NCBI RefSeq assembly: GCF_040718835.1
Contig: NZ_JBFEFG010000274.1
Span: 372,001-436,000, forward strand
Reading direction: 5' to 3'
Length of the DNA: 64,000 bases
Origin: Bremerella sp. JC817
Lineage (GTDB): Bacteria; Planctomycetota; Planctomycetia; Pirellulales; Pirellulaceae
Shown here: one piece after another, positions 1-9,745 of the stretch
How positions within the stretch are numbered: position 1 is the stretch's first letter
Layout: each line of letters opens with the position of its first letter
Position numbers and translations under genes: made by a program
The notes under the pieces: generated by a model
The model's database searches: none
Seen by the model: the letters and a program-made list of their open reading frames with translations, nothing else
What the model was told of the DNA's origin: nothing

Positions 1-1289
1 TTTTCCAGATGGTTCGTAGTGGGCAGTTTGGTCGCACGGGTTTGTCTTCCAGCTTGAAGCGGGCGTTTCAGCGTTGGTTGAACGAGGCTTCGACGCAAAA
101 GCTATTGTCCGCTTCGATCGGCAACGATCCTTCACTGCGCGACGTGTTGCGAATGGCTCGTCCGAAGCCGAAGGATAACCAGCGTCGTGCGCTGTTTGGT
201 TGGTTGACCAACAAGCCGGTCGCCCAGTGGGCTCCGGCTACGCTGGCCGACTTGCCGGAAGAAGTGCGGCGTCTGGAAGAATACCGTCAGGCGAAGTACG
301 CCGACTATCAGGTTCGCCTGCTGGAAGGCCTGAAGGTTCGTTGGGACATGCTGGCCGATAAGGCATTGGACGACAAGGTCTGGAAGGAAATCGCCAAGCA
401 GATGGGACCGCAGGCACTGCGGATGAATCTGAACACGCTACTGCGTCATGGTGTGCTGCGTGGTTTCCGAGGTAAGCCGGACGCCGAAATGGTTTCGATG
501 ATTGCGAAGCGATTCGCAGACGAGAACGAAATCAAGCGTTCCAAGCAGTTGCCTTACCAATACCTGGCGGCGTACAAGTTTGCTGACGAAAAGATGCCGC
601 AAGCGATCAAGGGGGCGCTGCATCGCGCCGCGGAGATCGCTTGTCAGAACGTTCCGCAGTTGCCAGGTCCCGTGCTGATCGGGCTCGACGTCTCTGGTTC
701 GATGCATTGGCCAGTGACCGGTTACCAAGGCTTCGGCGCAACTTCCGCAATGAAGTGTGTCGACGTTGCGGCTTTGTTCGCGGCAGCCATTTTGCGTCGC
801 AACCCAGACAGCGTCGTCGTGCCGTTCGATACGGCCGCTTACGAAGCTCGCATCGATCCGAACGATTCGATCTTAAGCTTGTCCGAGCGGTTGGCTCGTT
901 ACGGTGGTGGTGGAACCAATTGCTCGAAGGCATTGGAAGCCGCCAACACACGTTACGCCGATCGTCCGTTCGTGGGTGCGGTTCTGCTCAGCGACAACGA
1001 GAGCTGGGTGACGTCGGGTCCTTCTTACGGAACGAGTCAGACGGAAGTGATGCAGCAGTGGCAGAAGTTCGTCGGAAATCAGATGAAGCTGCGTGGACAC
1101 GAGATCGCGTCTCCGAAGCTGATCTGTATCGACTTGCAGCCGAACAAGACGACTCAGGCACCTGACCGGAAGGATATCTTGAACGTGGGAGGCTTCAGCG
1201 ATGCGGTCTTCCAGGTCGTGGCATCATTCCTCGAGGGAGACGCCGGGCAGTTTGTTGCTCAGATCGAAGCGACAAACCTGTCGTCTTGA
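1..1289 (+). CDS. TROVE/Ro60-family RNA-binding protein (5' truncated)
   Basis: Bacterial Ro60 (Rsr) homologues are ring-shaped RNA-binding proteins that hold Y RNAs and assist RNA quality control with exoribonucleases. The visible 426 residues from the Met at 9 begin inside the helical HEAT-like TROVE ring ([13 protein letters not shown]), so roughly the first 100 residues of a usual 520-540 residue protein lie outside the window; the frame is open to base 3. The C-terminal half is a von Willebrand A-like domain with a complete MIDAS metal site: D227-x-S229-x-S231 (DVSGS), T303 in GGGGTN and D329 in LLSDNE. It ends at a clear intrinsic terminator. I looked for a Y-RNA-like gene in the downstream gap before the next gene and saw none. 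Family assignment is firm; the internal Met at 9 is not the real start. Confidence 0.9.
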   Translation, partial: FQMVRSGQFGRTGLSSSLKRAFQRWLNEASTQKLLSASIGNDPSLRDVLRMARPKPKDNQRRALFGWLTNKPVAQWAPATLADLPEEVRRLEEYRQAKYADYQVRLLEGLKVRWDMLADKALDDKVWKEIAKQMGPQALRMNLNTLLRHGVLRGFRGKPDAEMVSMIAKRFADENEIKRSKQLPYQYLAAYKFADEKMPQAIKGALHRAAEIACQNVPQLPGPVLIGLDVSGSMHWPVTGYQGFGATSAMKCVDVAALFAAAILRRNPDSVVVPFDTAAYEARIDPNDSILSLSERLARYGGGGTNCSKALEAANTRYADRPFVGAVLLSDNESWVTSGPSYGTSQTEVMQQWQKFVGNQMKLRGHEIASPKLICIDLQPNKTTQAPDRKDILNVGGFSDAVFQVVASFLEGDAGQFVAQIEATNLSS

Positions 1290-1305
1290 AAACTCGAAAT
1301 TTCAG

Positions 1306-1342
1306 AAACGCCTCGGTTCCCAGCGGACTCAGGCGTTTTTTT
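1306..1342 (+). terminator. Intrinsic terminator after Ro60 gene
   Basis: An 8-bp stem (AAACGCCT at 1306-1313 with AGGCGTTT at 1331-1338) runs into a T tract at 1336-1342, 17 bases after the Ro60 stop codon. Confidence 0.8.
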
Positions 1343-1472
1343 CGGTTCGTCATGCCGTTTCCCCCCACGAATCGGGCTGGATGGGGCATAATATGGTTGT
1401 GACGCTGCTTTGTTGGACCAAAATAGAATCGTTCACAATCCCCGCCATATTCCTTCTCCCCCAGAAACGAAC

Positions 1473-3416
1473 ATGAAGCTTTCTCGACGTATCTGGCTGA
1501 AGCTATCATCCGCTTTTGCCTGGACCGGTCCGGCAGCTTTGGCCCAAGCCGAAGATGCCACCGCCACGACCGCAGCCCCCATCGATCCTGCCAAACCTTT
1601 CGGCGATGAATTCAAGCAACTCGACTCCCTGGCCGTCGGCAACTGGTGGGAGAAGAAGCCGAAGGGAAAGAACATTCCTCCTTCGCTTATCGTTCCTCGC
1701 AACGAAGTGGTCGCCTTCGTGGTTTACACGCAGGCCAACGGCGTCTTGAAGATGACCGCCCAACTCTTTCCTTTAAAGCCAGACGAAGCCCGCGTCGCGC
1801 GTCTAGAAGTGCAGAAGGATGGCGAGTGGACCGAGATCGCTCGTGAAGAGGTGCTGTTCCCAGGCTGGAGTGCGCACTTCCGCGTGGAAGATTGGGATGG
1901 CACGAAAACGGTTCCTTACCGCGTGCGTCACGGCAACGACGCGATGTTCGAGGGAACGATCCGTAGAGATCCCGTCGACAAGAACGAGATCGTCGTCGCC
2001 AATATGTCGTGCAACTCTTCCCGCACGACCGGCGAACGTCACGAGATCGTCGAGAACCTGCTGCATCAAGATCCGGACCTGCTGTTCTTCGCCGGCGACC
2101 AGACCTATCGTCATACCGAACACACCGCTGGCTGGATCGAATTTGGTTTGCAGTTCCGGGATGTCTTGAAAGATCGACCAACGATTTGCACGCCCGACGA
2201 TCACGACGTGGGCCAGCCCAATCTTTGGGGCGAGAACGGTCGGCTGTCGACCTTGGCGGGCAACGCCGATGGCGGTTTTATGTACCCGGCCGAGTACGTC
2301 AACATGGTGCAGCGACAGCAGTCGTGGCATCTGCCAGACTCGCCCGATCCGGCGACCATCGAACGCGGCATCACGGTCTACTTCACCAGTATGAAAGTGG
2401 GTGGCGTCGACTTTTGTATTCTGGAAGATCGCAAATTCAAGAGCGGCCCTGCCGGTAAGATTCCGCAGATGGGACCTCGCCCGGATCATATCAACGATCC
2501 GAAGTACGATCCCGCCTCGATCGACCTGCCAGGCCTCGTCCTGCTGGGCGAACGCCAGCTCAAGTTCCTGAAAGATTGGGGACAAGACTGGAGCGACGTC
2601 GACATGAAGTGTGTTCTGTCGCAAACCGCTTTCTGCGGTGCCGTGCACATGCATGGCAGCGAAACAGGTCGCTTGCTGGCCGATCTCGACTGCAATGGCT
2701 GGCCGCAAACGGGTCGCCGAAAAGCACTCGAAGAAATTCGTCGTGCCAAGGCGATCCACCTTTGCGGTGACCAGCATCTGTCGGTCGTCGTGAAGCATGG
2801 CATCGACCATTTCGGCGACGGCCCGTTCGGGTTCACCAGTCCGGCGCTCGTCAACACGATCTACGGACGTTGGTGGCACCCAGAAGATGAAAAGCCAGGC
2901 CCGAACCCAGTTCCCGATAGCCCGCTGCCGTGGACCGGCGATTTCAAAGATGGCCTGGGCAACAAGATCTCGATGATGGCGTACGCCAACCCGCCGAACA
3001 TCAAGGACGAGAAGCAACGTGCCGATGGTTATGGCCTGGTTCGCTTCAACAAGCAGAGCCAGCAAGTCACCCTCGAATGCTGGCCACGTTTCTCCGACGC
3101 GAAGAAGGGAAACAGCGAGCAGTTCCCAGGCTGGCCCATTACCGTGGCGGTTGCCGATTACGATGGCCGCAAGCCGGTGGGCTTCCTGCCAGAGTTGCGT
3201 TTCCCGGAAGGCACCAACCCGGTCGTTCAGGTCGTTCACGACAACACCGGCGATGTCCTTTACACGCAGCGGATTCACGGTACCTCGTTCCGCCCGCCGG
3301 TCTACGCAGAAGGAACGCATACCGTTCAACTCGGTCAGACCCAGATCAACGAAACGACACTCGCTTCGCTGGCCATCACCGAAGATGCCACGCCGATCGA
3401 AGTTGCTTTCGCCTAG
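1473..3416 (+). CDS. PhoD-like metallophosphatase, Tat-exported
   Basis: A 647-residue phosphodiesterase/alkaline phosphatase D-like enzyme expected to hydrolyse phosphate esters in the periplasm. The chosen ATG opens a twin-arginine signal (SRRIWLK, then a hydrophobic stretch ending ALAQA); an in-frame upstream ATG at 1410 would only add 21 non-signal residues. Metal-site motifs of the calcineurin-like/PhoD fold follow in order: N-x-S-C180-N-S-S-R, FFAGD209Q, PDDH244D245 and LCGD433QH435. A beta-rich N-terminal domain (about 60-170) precedes the catalytic core, as in PhoD proteins. The gene is monocistronic and converges on the sulfatase gene, with a shared hairpin between them. The substrate cannot be told from the sequence. 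Confidence 0.85.
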   Translation: MKLSRRIWLKLSSAFAWTGPAALAQAEDATATTAAPIDPAKPFGDEFKQLDSLAVGNWWEKKPKGKNIPPSLIVPRNEVVAFVVYTQANGVLKMTAQLFPLKPDEARVARLEVQKDGEWTEIAREEVLFPGWSAHFRVEDWDGTKTVPYRVRHGNDAMFEGTIRRDPVDKNEIVVANMSCNSSRTTGERHEIVENLLHQDPDLLFFAGDQTYRHTEHTAGWIEFGLQFRDVLKDRPTICTPDDHDVGQPNLWGENGRLSTLAGNADGGFMYPAEYVNMVQRQQSWHLPDSPDPATIERGITVYFTSMKVGGVDFCILEDRKFKSGPAGKIPQMGPRPDHINDPKYDPASIDLPGLVLLGERQLKFLKDWGQDWSDVDMKCVLSQTAFCGAVHMHGSETGRLLADLDCNGWPQTGRRKALEEIRRAKAIHLCGDQHLSVVVKHGIDHFGDGPFGFTSPALVNTIYGRWWHPEDEKPGPNPVPDSPLPWTGDFKDGLGNKISMMAYANPPNIKDEKQRADGYGLVRFNKQSQQVTLECWPRFSDAKKGNSEQFPGWPITVAVADYDGRKPVGFLPELRFPEGTNPVVQVVHDNTGDVLYTQRIHGTSFRPPVYAEGTHTVQLGQTQINETTLASLAITEDATPIEVAFA

Positions 3417-3436
3417 TCGGTAGTTCCGCAAGAATC

Positions 3437-3470
3437 AAAAAGAGCCTGGCGAGTATTTCGCCAGGCTCTT
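3437..3470 (-). terminator. Perfect hairpin terminator between convergent genes
   Basis: A perfect 13-bp stem (3440-3452 with 3458-3470) and 5-base loop. Read on the - strand it is followed by TTTT, so it is a proper intrinsic terminator for the sulfatase gene; it can also fold in the phoD-like transcript, which lacks the T tract. Confidence 0.85.
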
Positions 3471-3479
3471 GGCATGCGC

Positions 3480-4862
3480 CTAGTTACCAAACTTTTGCCG
3501 CAACTGTTTCTGCTTCGCATCGGCCTGCTGCGTGATCGCTTCGTGCCGGGCCAATGCTTTTCGCAGCTCGGCGATCCGATCGGCCGACTCGCTACCGGCA
3601 AGCGATGGCGTCAGGTCGTTCTCTTCCAGCGGATCCTTAAGAACATCGTATGCTTTGCCGTCGGCATAGACTTTGTAGCGAGCGTCCCGTACATGCTGCG
3701 ACGCCTTGCCACGCTGGCCATCGCGTTGATACCAGCAGTAAATGAAATCTTTCTCGCGTGGTTTTCCCTCGAAGACCGGTTTCAAGCTGATGCCATCGAG
3801 AGCATCCTTCGGCTCCGTTTCGACACCGGCAACTTCTTGAACCGTCGGAAAGACATCGCTGAAATCGACCAGGTCCGACACGACCGAGCCCGCCTCGATC
3901 TGGCCTGGCCAACTCGCGATGAAACCGACATGCGTGCCGTTGTCCTTCGTACTTGCTTTGCCCCCACGGTAGTCACGACCATGGAAAGGTGTCACGATGC
4001 TGGTGTAGGTGCCGTTGTCTCCGGTCCACAGCACGAGGGTATCCCCGCGAAGCTTCAATTCGTCGAGCTTGTTGATCACTTTGCCGACCATCTTGTCGGT
4101 GTATTGAACCATGGCATCCCAATACTTGGGACCTTTGAATCCGCCTGGCTCGCTCTTTTCGTCACGCCACATCGCCGGGTCCCAATCGGGATGATCGGGC
4201 GTCGGCAGAAATGGCCAATGCGGAGCGATCATCGGATAGTAAACCAGAAACGGCTTCTCCTTGTTCGCTTCCATGAAGTCACAGATGTAGTCGCTGACCA
4301 CGTCTGGGCCAAACTCGCCATTCTTGAAATCGACTTCTTTGCCATCGATTTCCAGACCAGGATTCGGATAGCGACTTGGCCGACGCGTTAGTTGCCAAAG
4401 GCAGTAGTGATCGAATCCAAATTTGCCGGGGCCTTCAAAGCCGCCACCCAGTTGCCACTTGCCAGCGATACAGGTTTCGTAGCCAGCATCGCGCAGCACA
4501 TTCGCGAACGTGGTCACGGAAGGATCGAGCAGGCCGAAGCGAATGTAGTTTCGGTTGTTGTAAATACCGGTCATGATCTGCACCCGAGATGGCGTACAGA
4601 GTGGCTGCGAATGGGCGTTCTCGAATCGCATCCCTTCCTTCGCCAGCCGATCGATGTTGGGCGTCGGGTACGCCTGGCTGCCGTAGCATCCGAGGCACTC
4701 GTACCCAATGTCATCCGCCATGATGACCACAATATTGGGTTTCTCCCGCGGAGCAGCCTCGGCGATCACGATCGGCGTGAAGAGGCCCAGCAGCATCAGA
4801 AGCGAAAGACACGACGGCATTCGGAAAGCAAGGCAACGAGCCAGAGCAGGGGAGGAGAACAT
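3480..4862 (-). CDS. Exported sulfatase (formylglycine-dependent)
   Basis: A 460-residue arylsulfatase-family enzyme that removes sulfate esters, probably from sulfated polysaccharides, outside the cytoplasm. The ATG at 4862 is preceded by AAGG at proper spacing and starts a hydrophobic signal region (LSLLMLLGLFTPIVIAEA); the frame is open 37 codons further upstream but without a ribosome site. The core starts at PNIVVIMADD50D51 (metal ligands) and carries the C89-T-P-S-R motif whose Cys is oxidised to formylglycine, followed by MTG. GDNGTY and the downstream HG/K region complete the active-site set. No anaerobic or aerobic sulfatase-maturing enzyme is in the window. Planctomycetes carry many such genes; the substrate is unknown. 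Confidence 0.92.
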   Translation of the reverse strand: MFSSPALARCLAFRMPSCLSLLMLLGLFTPIVIAEAAPREKPNIVVIMADDIGYECLGCYGSQAYPTPNIDRLAKEGMRFENAHSQPLCTPSRVQIMTGIYNNRNYIRFGLLDPSVTTFANVLRDAGYETCIAGKWQLGGGFEGPGKFGFDHYCLWQLTRRPSRYPNPGLEIDGKEVDFKNGEFGPDVVSDYICDFMEANKEKPFLVYYPMIAPHWPFLPTPDHPDWDPAMWRDEKSEPGGFKGPKYWDAMVQYTDKMVGKVINKLDELKLRGDTLVLWTGDNGTYTSIVTPFHGRDYRGGKASTKDNGTHVGFIASWPGQIEAGSVVSDLVDFSDVFPTVQEVAGVETEPKDALDGISLKPVFEGKPREKDFIYCWYQRDGQRGKASQHVRDARYKVYADGKAYDVLKDPLEENDLTPSLAGSESADRIAELRKALARHEAITQQADAKQKQLRQKFGN

Positions 4863-5295
4863 GGCAGACCTTGTGACGAAGACAACATCGCCGGATGCAT
4901 TCGCCGACGATGCCATCAACCAGGGATTTTGGTGGGGCCGAAACCATCGTTTCGGGGAAACACGGCTAGGCAAAGGCTGCGTGCCATTCCGCTCGTATTC
5001 TGCTCTCTGGGAACGTCACCGTCAAATTTCGTATGCGAGAGAATTAGGCAATCGATCGTCCACTCGAGACCGCTCCGAAGAAGGGCAGGCGAACGGTGTG
5101 AATCCAGCGTACAATCGAAACCACCGAGGCTTCATACGACTTCGCAATTTGCGCCGCTTTCCGTGGCGATGTAGCAAATGGCGAATTCTCGATGAAGTTT
5201 CCTCGGAGCATCTTCCCTCGCGTCCATTTCACGGAACAATGGCACGCGACCCACTGCTACTTCCACCTGCACGCTTGCCTTGAGGAAGGGAGAGG
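4863..5295. other. Divergent intergenic region, no gene seen
   Basis: 433 bases between the divergently transcribed sulfatase and DUF58 genes. It should hold both promoters, but I could not pick a convincing -35/-10 pair. A ribosome-site-like GAGGAAGGGAGAGG (5282-5295) lies directly before the DUF58 ATG. Open frames here are fragments or shadows. Confidence 0.5.
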
Positions 5296-6492
5296 ATGAT
5301 CTCACTCCCGCGCCGCAAACGATCTCCTACGAAACGTCCAACGCACAACGCCTATCCGATGGGATGGGTTCTGTTTTGCGTGATGGCGGCTTCGGTGATG
5401 TGCGGCGTCGTCTGGCATGGTCGAGCCTTCGTGATGACGGGCACATTGCTTTTGGTGGTGGTGGTCGGTCTGATCTTGCCGCATCTTTCCTTGCGGAAGA
5501 TCTCGGCCCGTCTAATTCCCCTTCAACCTCGCGGCCAGGTCGGCAAACCAAGTCCGCTTCGGGTCGAACTTACGAACACCAATCCATGGCCGTGGGGAAC
5601 CACCGTCACGCAGCTCAGCGAACGTTCTTCGGTCGCTCATCCCGAAGGCAAACTGCATCCCGTGATGATCAGTCGCATACCGCGACATGGGACGAGTTCG
5701 ACGGTCGTCGAGCTAGAACCTACCGCGCGCGGGCTCTTCCCTGAAGAAACCGGCACACTGCTGACACGCTTTCCCTTTGGATTGAAGACTTCCCAATCAA
5801 CATTCTCGATTCCACGACGCATGATCGTTTGGCCAGAACTCGTCTCGATCTGGAAACGCTCCAGCGACTCTCGATTCGCAGGGTACGATCGTTCGACTGC
5901 CAGTCAGCAGCGATTCGGTGACGAAGGGGACATCGCCGGACCAAGGCCATATCGACCAGGCGAGTCACTGCGTCGTGTACATTGGCGACACACGGCCCGC
6001 CGAGGTGAGTTGATTGTCTGTGAACGCGAGTCTCGTTCATCCCGCCGACTGCGTGTCCGGCTCGAACTTCAGGCGGCAAAAGATACGTCCGCGGAACGGG
6101 AAGCGTACGAAGCGGCGATTACGATCGCCGCGAGCCTGGTATCGGACGCAGTCGCCTCGGGCTGGCATGTCGATTTAGAACTGCCTGGCTATCCGGCCTG
6201 GGATGGCATCGATGGGGTCGGCCTCAACGCGGTGCTCGACTTCCTGGCGACCTTCGATGCCCAAGGACTGCGCGAAGAAGGCTCGGCTTCGGAAACAAAA
6301 CGTCGCGATTCAATTCGCTCGGTTTTAATCACGCAGCGTGACTTCGATGCTTCGACTTCGCTGGCACTGTTCGACGAAGTGATCACCACCAGCGTGAATC
6401 AGCCACCAACCGCAATCCGCTGCGACTGGTTCCCGCCTGGCAGCCCTTGGCGTGAGCAAATCGCCCAGACAGGAGAACGGATTCATGGCTAA
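5296..6492 (+). CDS. DUF58 domain protein
   Basis: A 398-residue membrane-anchored protein. Two close hydrophobic stretches (about residues 19-60) precede a beta-rich region and then the DUF58 signature: a GD..P...Y.PGE run into R226-R-V-H-W-R and TARRGEL, followed by a VWA-like C-terminal domain. DUF58 proteins are usually encoded beside MoxR ATPases and transglutaminase-like membrane proteins, as here; the complex is thought to act in protein maturation or envelope functions, but its substrate is unknown. The start is fixed by the strong purine-rich site just upstream. It is the first gene of a three-gene operon; its stop overlaps the next start by 8 bases. Confidence 0.88.
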   Translation: MISLPRRKRSPTKRPTHNAYPMGWVLFCVMAASVMCGVVWHGRAFVMTGTLLLVVVVGLILPHLSLRKISARLIPLQPRGQVGKPSPLRVELTNTNPWPWGTTVTQLSERSSVAHPEGKLHPVMISRIPRHGTSSTVVELEPTARGLFPEETGTLLTRFPFGLKTSQSTFSIPRRMIVWPELVSIWKRSSDSRFAGYDRSTASQQRFGDEGDIAGPRPYRPGESLRRVHWRHTARRGELIVCERESRSSRRLRVRLELQAAKDTSAEREAYEAAITIAASLVSDAVASGWHVDLELPGYPAWDGIDGVGLNAVLDFLATFDAQGLREEGSASETKRRDSIRSVLITQRDFDASTSLALFDEVITTSVNQPPTAIRCDWFPPGSPWREQIAQTGERIHG

Positions 6493-8764
6493 CCGAATTC
6501 CTGTTTCGCGAATCGAAGTGTTGACGATTCTGGCAGCGCTGGGTGGGATCACCGCGGCGAATGCTTCGATTTACTCGGATCGTTCTGCAGCGATTGGTCT
6601 CGGTATCAGCCTGGCCTGGGGGGCCGCGGTGGCAATCATCTTCCTGCTGATTGGCGAACTGGAACGTAACGCGGCGACTCGTCAGCGACGCAACTTTCCG
6701 CCGCTGCTTCAGGCCGCCGTCATGTGTACGGCATTGTCGATCCCAGTCTTAAGATCGCTGGCCTTTGACGAATACGAACGCATTGACTCGCTGCTGATGG
6801 AATCGATGCGGAACCTGTGTGCGACGTCGGCGATCTTCACCTTCGATTCCGTTCGGCGACGGGCCACGCTCTTCGTGGGCATGTTGCTCGTCTTGTTTGC
6901 ATTCACGTTAGAAAGCTCGCTGGTGGTGACGCTTTGCCTGCTGTTCGAGTTGATCGTCGTCACCATGTGGCTAACGGCGAACGATCAGCACAACTGGCAA
7001 TCGGAGAAGCACGTCGCCCAGGCCATTCCCTGGAAGTGGGACTTCGTTTCTGGCTGCGTCGTGCTCGTCGCGGTCGGGTTCATCGGCACGACGCTTTTGT
7101 ACTCGGACGAGCAGCGAAAAGTGGACGAGCGATTCGATCCGATTGCCCGGCAGCAGCGATCGGACCAACTGAAACGGGACTACTCGTTTCAGAAGGATGA
7201 GGACGAAGAAGCGGTCGTGGAACAAGCCACCGAGAAGGCCCTCGGCGCCGATGCCTCGAAATCCAAAGAGGCCGGAGCAGGGGAGGGGGCCCAGAAGAAA
7301 GAAGCCCAGAAGGACCTCTATCGCCAGTTCTCGACGATCCGCAGCGGTGCGGATGGCGATCAGGAATTCAAACGCTTGTTCAGCCTGGCGACCAATCAGA
7401 TTCGCCATATCCCTTCGACCAACTACGATCAGTTCAATGGCAAGCAGTGGCTGGCCGATAAGAAGTCGCAGCTTCCAGCGATGACGGCTCAGATCGCGGA
7501 TAACCAAGGTCTGACGAAGCTGCTTAAGGCGGAAGATCTCGATTACTCGAAGATTACCAACCTGCCTGACATCAACGACAAAGACTTCCTCGAGCAGACC
7601 CGAACGATGCTGATGCGTTCGATGAGCGAAGAAGGGGCCGGCACACTCGCTCCGGAACTGAATGAGATCTCGCCTGATCGCTTGCGACAACTGCTCGAGA
7701 GCTCTCCGGATTGGTCAGGCGAAGCATCGTTGGTGGTTACCCACTACGAATTGCAAGCCTTGGCCGAGCGAATGCGAAGCGATCCGGAACTGCTTTGGAA
7801 GTTTCTGGCAAGTTCTCGCGGCAACGAATACAGCCACACCAGTGTCCTTCGTACGCTGCAGCGATGGCGTGATCGGCAAGACAAGCCGCTCCTTCCCCAA
7901 GAGATGGCGAAGCTCCTCGAAACCTGGACGGCCGGCAGACGAGAAGGCTGGGACGAAGTGATGGGGGTTGTCGATGGTTTGCGAAAACATGCCGAGTATG
8001 ACCCGCAAGCGACGGTTCCTCCCGAAGAAACCGACTCCGTTTTCTACTTCCTAGTCAAGTCGAAGCGTGGGCCGGACTATTTGTTCGCATCGTCCGCCGT
8101 GATCTTACTCCGTTCGCTGGGCTACCCGTCGCGACTCGTCGGAGGTTACTACGCGAAGGAAGAAAAACGTTCGTGGCTCAACGGCCAACTGCCGATCGAA
8201 GAAGACGACGTTCACTACTGGGCTCAGGTCAAACTCGACAATCGCGTTTGGGTCGACATCGAACCGACGCCTGGTTTCGAGATCCCCAGCCCCAATGGCG
8301 GCGGACGCCCCATGTCGTTCTTAGCGTTCTGGGATTTCCTGGCCGACCATGGGATCCGGATCGTGATTGGGCTGATCTGCGTGTGGGCTTTGGTTCGTGT
8401 CTTGCAGAAGCCGATCCGTCGCGGATGGATCTATTGGTCGTGGCGACTGGGGCTGAATCGATCGCCGCGACAGATCGTTTACCTAACGCAACGACTCCTG
8501 GACGCCCGTCTGCAATCGGCCGGACTGGCAACTTCCAAGGGACATTCATTCGCCAGGGCGATCTTGCCGCTAGGGCCGAACGAGGCCTGTTTGCGTCAGT
8601 ATTACGATCTCGGCCAGCAAGCCATTTATCACGACGGTCGTGATTCGGACGATGCGTTGAAAGCAGATCTTCGCGCGGCTTCGTTGGCCGTGGTCGCGTG
8701 GCTCTCGCCGCGACGCCTGAAAGATGCTCGCCAGGCACAATCCACTTTGACGAAACCTACTTAG
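6485..8764 (+). CDS. Transglutaminase-like (TgpA-type) membrane protein, catalytic Cys apparently missing
   Basis: A 759-residue protein with about five N-terminal membrane helices (residues 8-210), a long charged periplasmic linker, a transglutaminase-like domain near 500-600, one more helix (about 618-640) and a cytoplasmic tail, the architecture of TgpA/DUF3488 proteins. The ATG at 6485 overlaps the DUF58 stop and gives the hydrophobic N-terminus. The domain keeps the catalytic His (DDVH577YWAQV) and Asp (WVD591IEPTPG), but where family members have G-x-C-x-x-[FY]-A this protein reads G529-P-D531-Y-L-F-A, so the nucleophile is Asp. It may be a non-catalytic or altered transglutaminase fold. 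Translationally coupled to the DUF58 gene and 12 bases before the MoxR gene. Confidence 0.85.
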   Translation: MANRIPVSRIEVLTILAALGGITAANASIYSDRSAAIGLGISLAWGAAVAIIFLLIGELERNAATRQRRNFPPLLQAAVMCTALSIPVLRSLAFDEYERIDSLLMESMRNLCATSAIFTFDSVRRRATLFVGMLLVLFAFTLESSLVVTLCLLFELIVVTMWLTANDQHNWQSEKHVAQAIPWKWDFVSGCVVLVAVGFIGTTLLYSDEQRKVDERFDPIARQQRSDQLKRDYSFQKDEDEEAVVEQATEKALGADASKSKEAGAGEGAQKKEAQKDLYRQFSTIRSGADGDQEFKRLFSLATNQIRHIPSTNYDQFNGKQWLADKKSQLPAMTAQIADNQGLTKLLKAEDLDYSKITNLPDINDKDFLEQTRTMLMRSMSEEGAGTLAPELNEISPDRLRQLLESSPDWSGEASLVVTHYELQALAERMRSDPELLWKFLASSRGNEYSHTSVLRTLQRWRDRQDKPLLPQEMAKLLETWTAGRREGWDEVMGVVDGLRKHAEYDPQATVPPEETDSVFYFLVKSKRGPDYLFASSAVILLRSLGYPSRLVGGYYAKEEKRSWLNGQLPIEEDDVHYWAQVKLDNRVWVDIEPTPGFEIPSPNGGGRPMSFLAFWDFLADHGIRIVIGLICVWALVRVLQKPIRRGWIYWSWRLGLNRSPRQIVYLTQRLLDARLQSAGLATSKGHSFARAILPLGPNEACLRQYYDLGQQAIYHDGRDSDDALKADLRAASLAVVAWLSPRRLKDARQAQSTLTKPT

Positions 8765-8776
8765 AAGGACCGAAGC

Positions 8777-9742
8777 GTGGCTTCATCCAGCGATCAGGCA
8801 ACCACCTCCATGGAACTCGACTTCGATGCCGCCGGCGTTCTCGATCGACTGCGCAGTCGGCTGAACGATCACTTGCGAGGCAAACCTGAAACGGTCGAAC
8901 TGGTGCTGGCCTGTTTGCTGGCTCGCGGCAACATCTTGATTGAAGACCTGCCAGGACTCGGTAAAACGACGCTCGCCAAAGCATTGGCCGAAGCGATCGG
9001 AGGGAGCTTCTCACGGGTGCAGTGCACGCCAGATCTTCTGCCAGGAGACGTAACCGGCTTCAACATCTACAACCAGCAGATCTCGCAGTTCGAGTTCCAT
9101 CAGGGTCCGGTCTTCGCCGATGTGGTCCTGGCCGACGAAATCAATCGCGCGACGCCGCGGACCCAAAGTGCCCTCCTGGAAGCGATGGCCGAGCACCAGG
9201 TCACGATCGATAACCATACCTATCGCTTGTCCGACACCTTTTTCGTGATCGCCACGCAAAACCCCGACGAACTGCATGGCACCTTTCCACTGCCGGAAGC
9301 GCAGATGGATCGGTTTTCGATGAAGATCAGCATTGGCAATCCCGACCGCGAAAGCCTGATCGGATTGATGAAATCACGCGGCGGGGTGCTGGAAGGTTTC
9401 CAGGAATCGAGCGACGCCGTACTCGATCGGGCTCAGCTGTTGCAACTGCAACAGTGTGCCGCGGCAGTCGAAACGGGCGAGATGCTGTTAAGCTATATGG
9501 CCGACCTGGCCGAAGCGTTGTCGAGCGATGCCACCTTCACCGGGCATGTCAGCCCGCGAGGTGTTCTGCAGTGGCTGCGTTGCTCGCAGGCCTGGGCATT
9601 CTTGCAAGGAAGATCGTTTGTGACGGCCGACGACGTGCAGCATGTCGCCGTGCCCGTCCTCTCGGCCCGCTCGACCAGCAACATGAACCAGAACCGCGAA
9701 ACGATCACGGACCTGATCGCTCAAGTCGCGGTGCCGTTCTAA
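8777..9742 (+). CDS. MoxR-family AAA+ ATPase
   Basis: A 321-residue ATPase that probably acts as a chaperone for the DUF58/transglutaminase-like partners. Walker A is P59-G-L-G-K63-T, Walker B is VVLADEINR, and the sensor region reads TQNPDELHGTFPLPEAQMDRF, all typical of MoxR. The GTG start at 8777 is chosen because AGAAGGA (8763-8769) lies 7 bases before it; an ATG at 8811 has no such site and would remove only a poorly conserved leader. The gene is last in the operon; order DUF58, transglutaminase, MoxR rather than the more usual MoxR-first arrangement. It ends 3 bases from the convergent next gene, with no hairpin between. Confidence 0.93.
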   Translation: MASSSDQATTSMELDFDAAGVLDRLRSRLNDHLRGKPETVELVLACLLARGNILIEDLPGLGKTTLAKALAEAIGGSFSRVQCTPDLLPGDVTGFNIYNQQISQFEFHQGPVFADVVLADEINRATPRTQSALLEAMAEHQVTIDNHTYRLSDTFFVIATQNPDELHGTFPLPEAQMDRFSMKISIGNPDRESLIGLMKSRGGVLEGFQESSDAVLDRAQLLQLQQCAAAVETGEMLLSYMADLAEALSSDATFTGHVSPRGVLQWLRCSQAWAFLQGRSFVTADDVQHVAVPVLSARSTSNMNQNRETITDLIAQVAVPF

Positions 9743-9745
9743 CGC

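Noticed and set aside
1803..3431. Long open frame antisense to the PhoD-like gene (542 residues)
   Set aside because: It mirrors codon use of the real gene; the product is Arg/Gln/His-rich, has no recognisable domain, and spans conserved metal-site codons of the phosphatase on the other strand.
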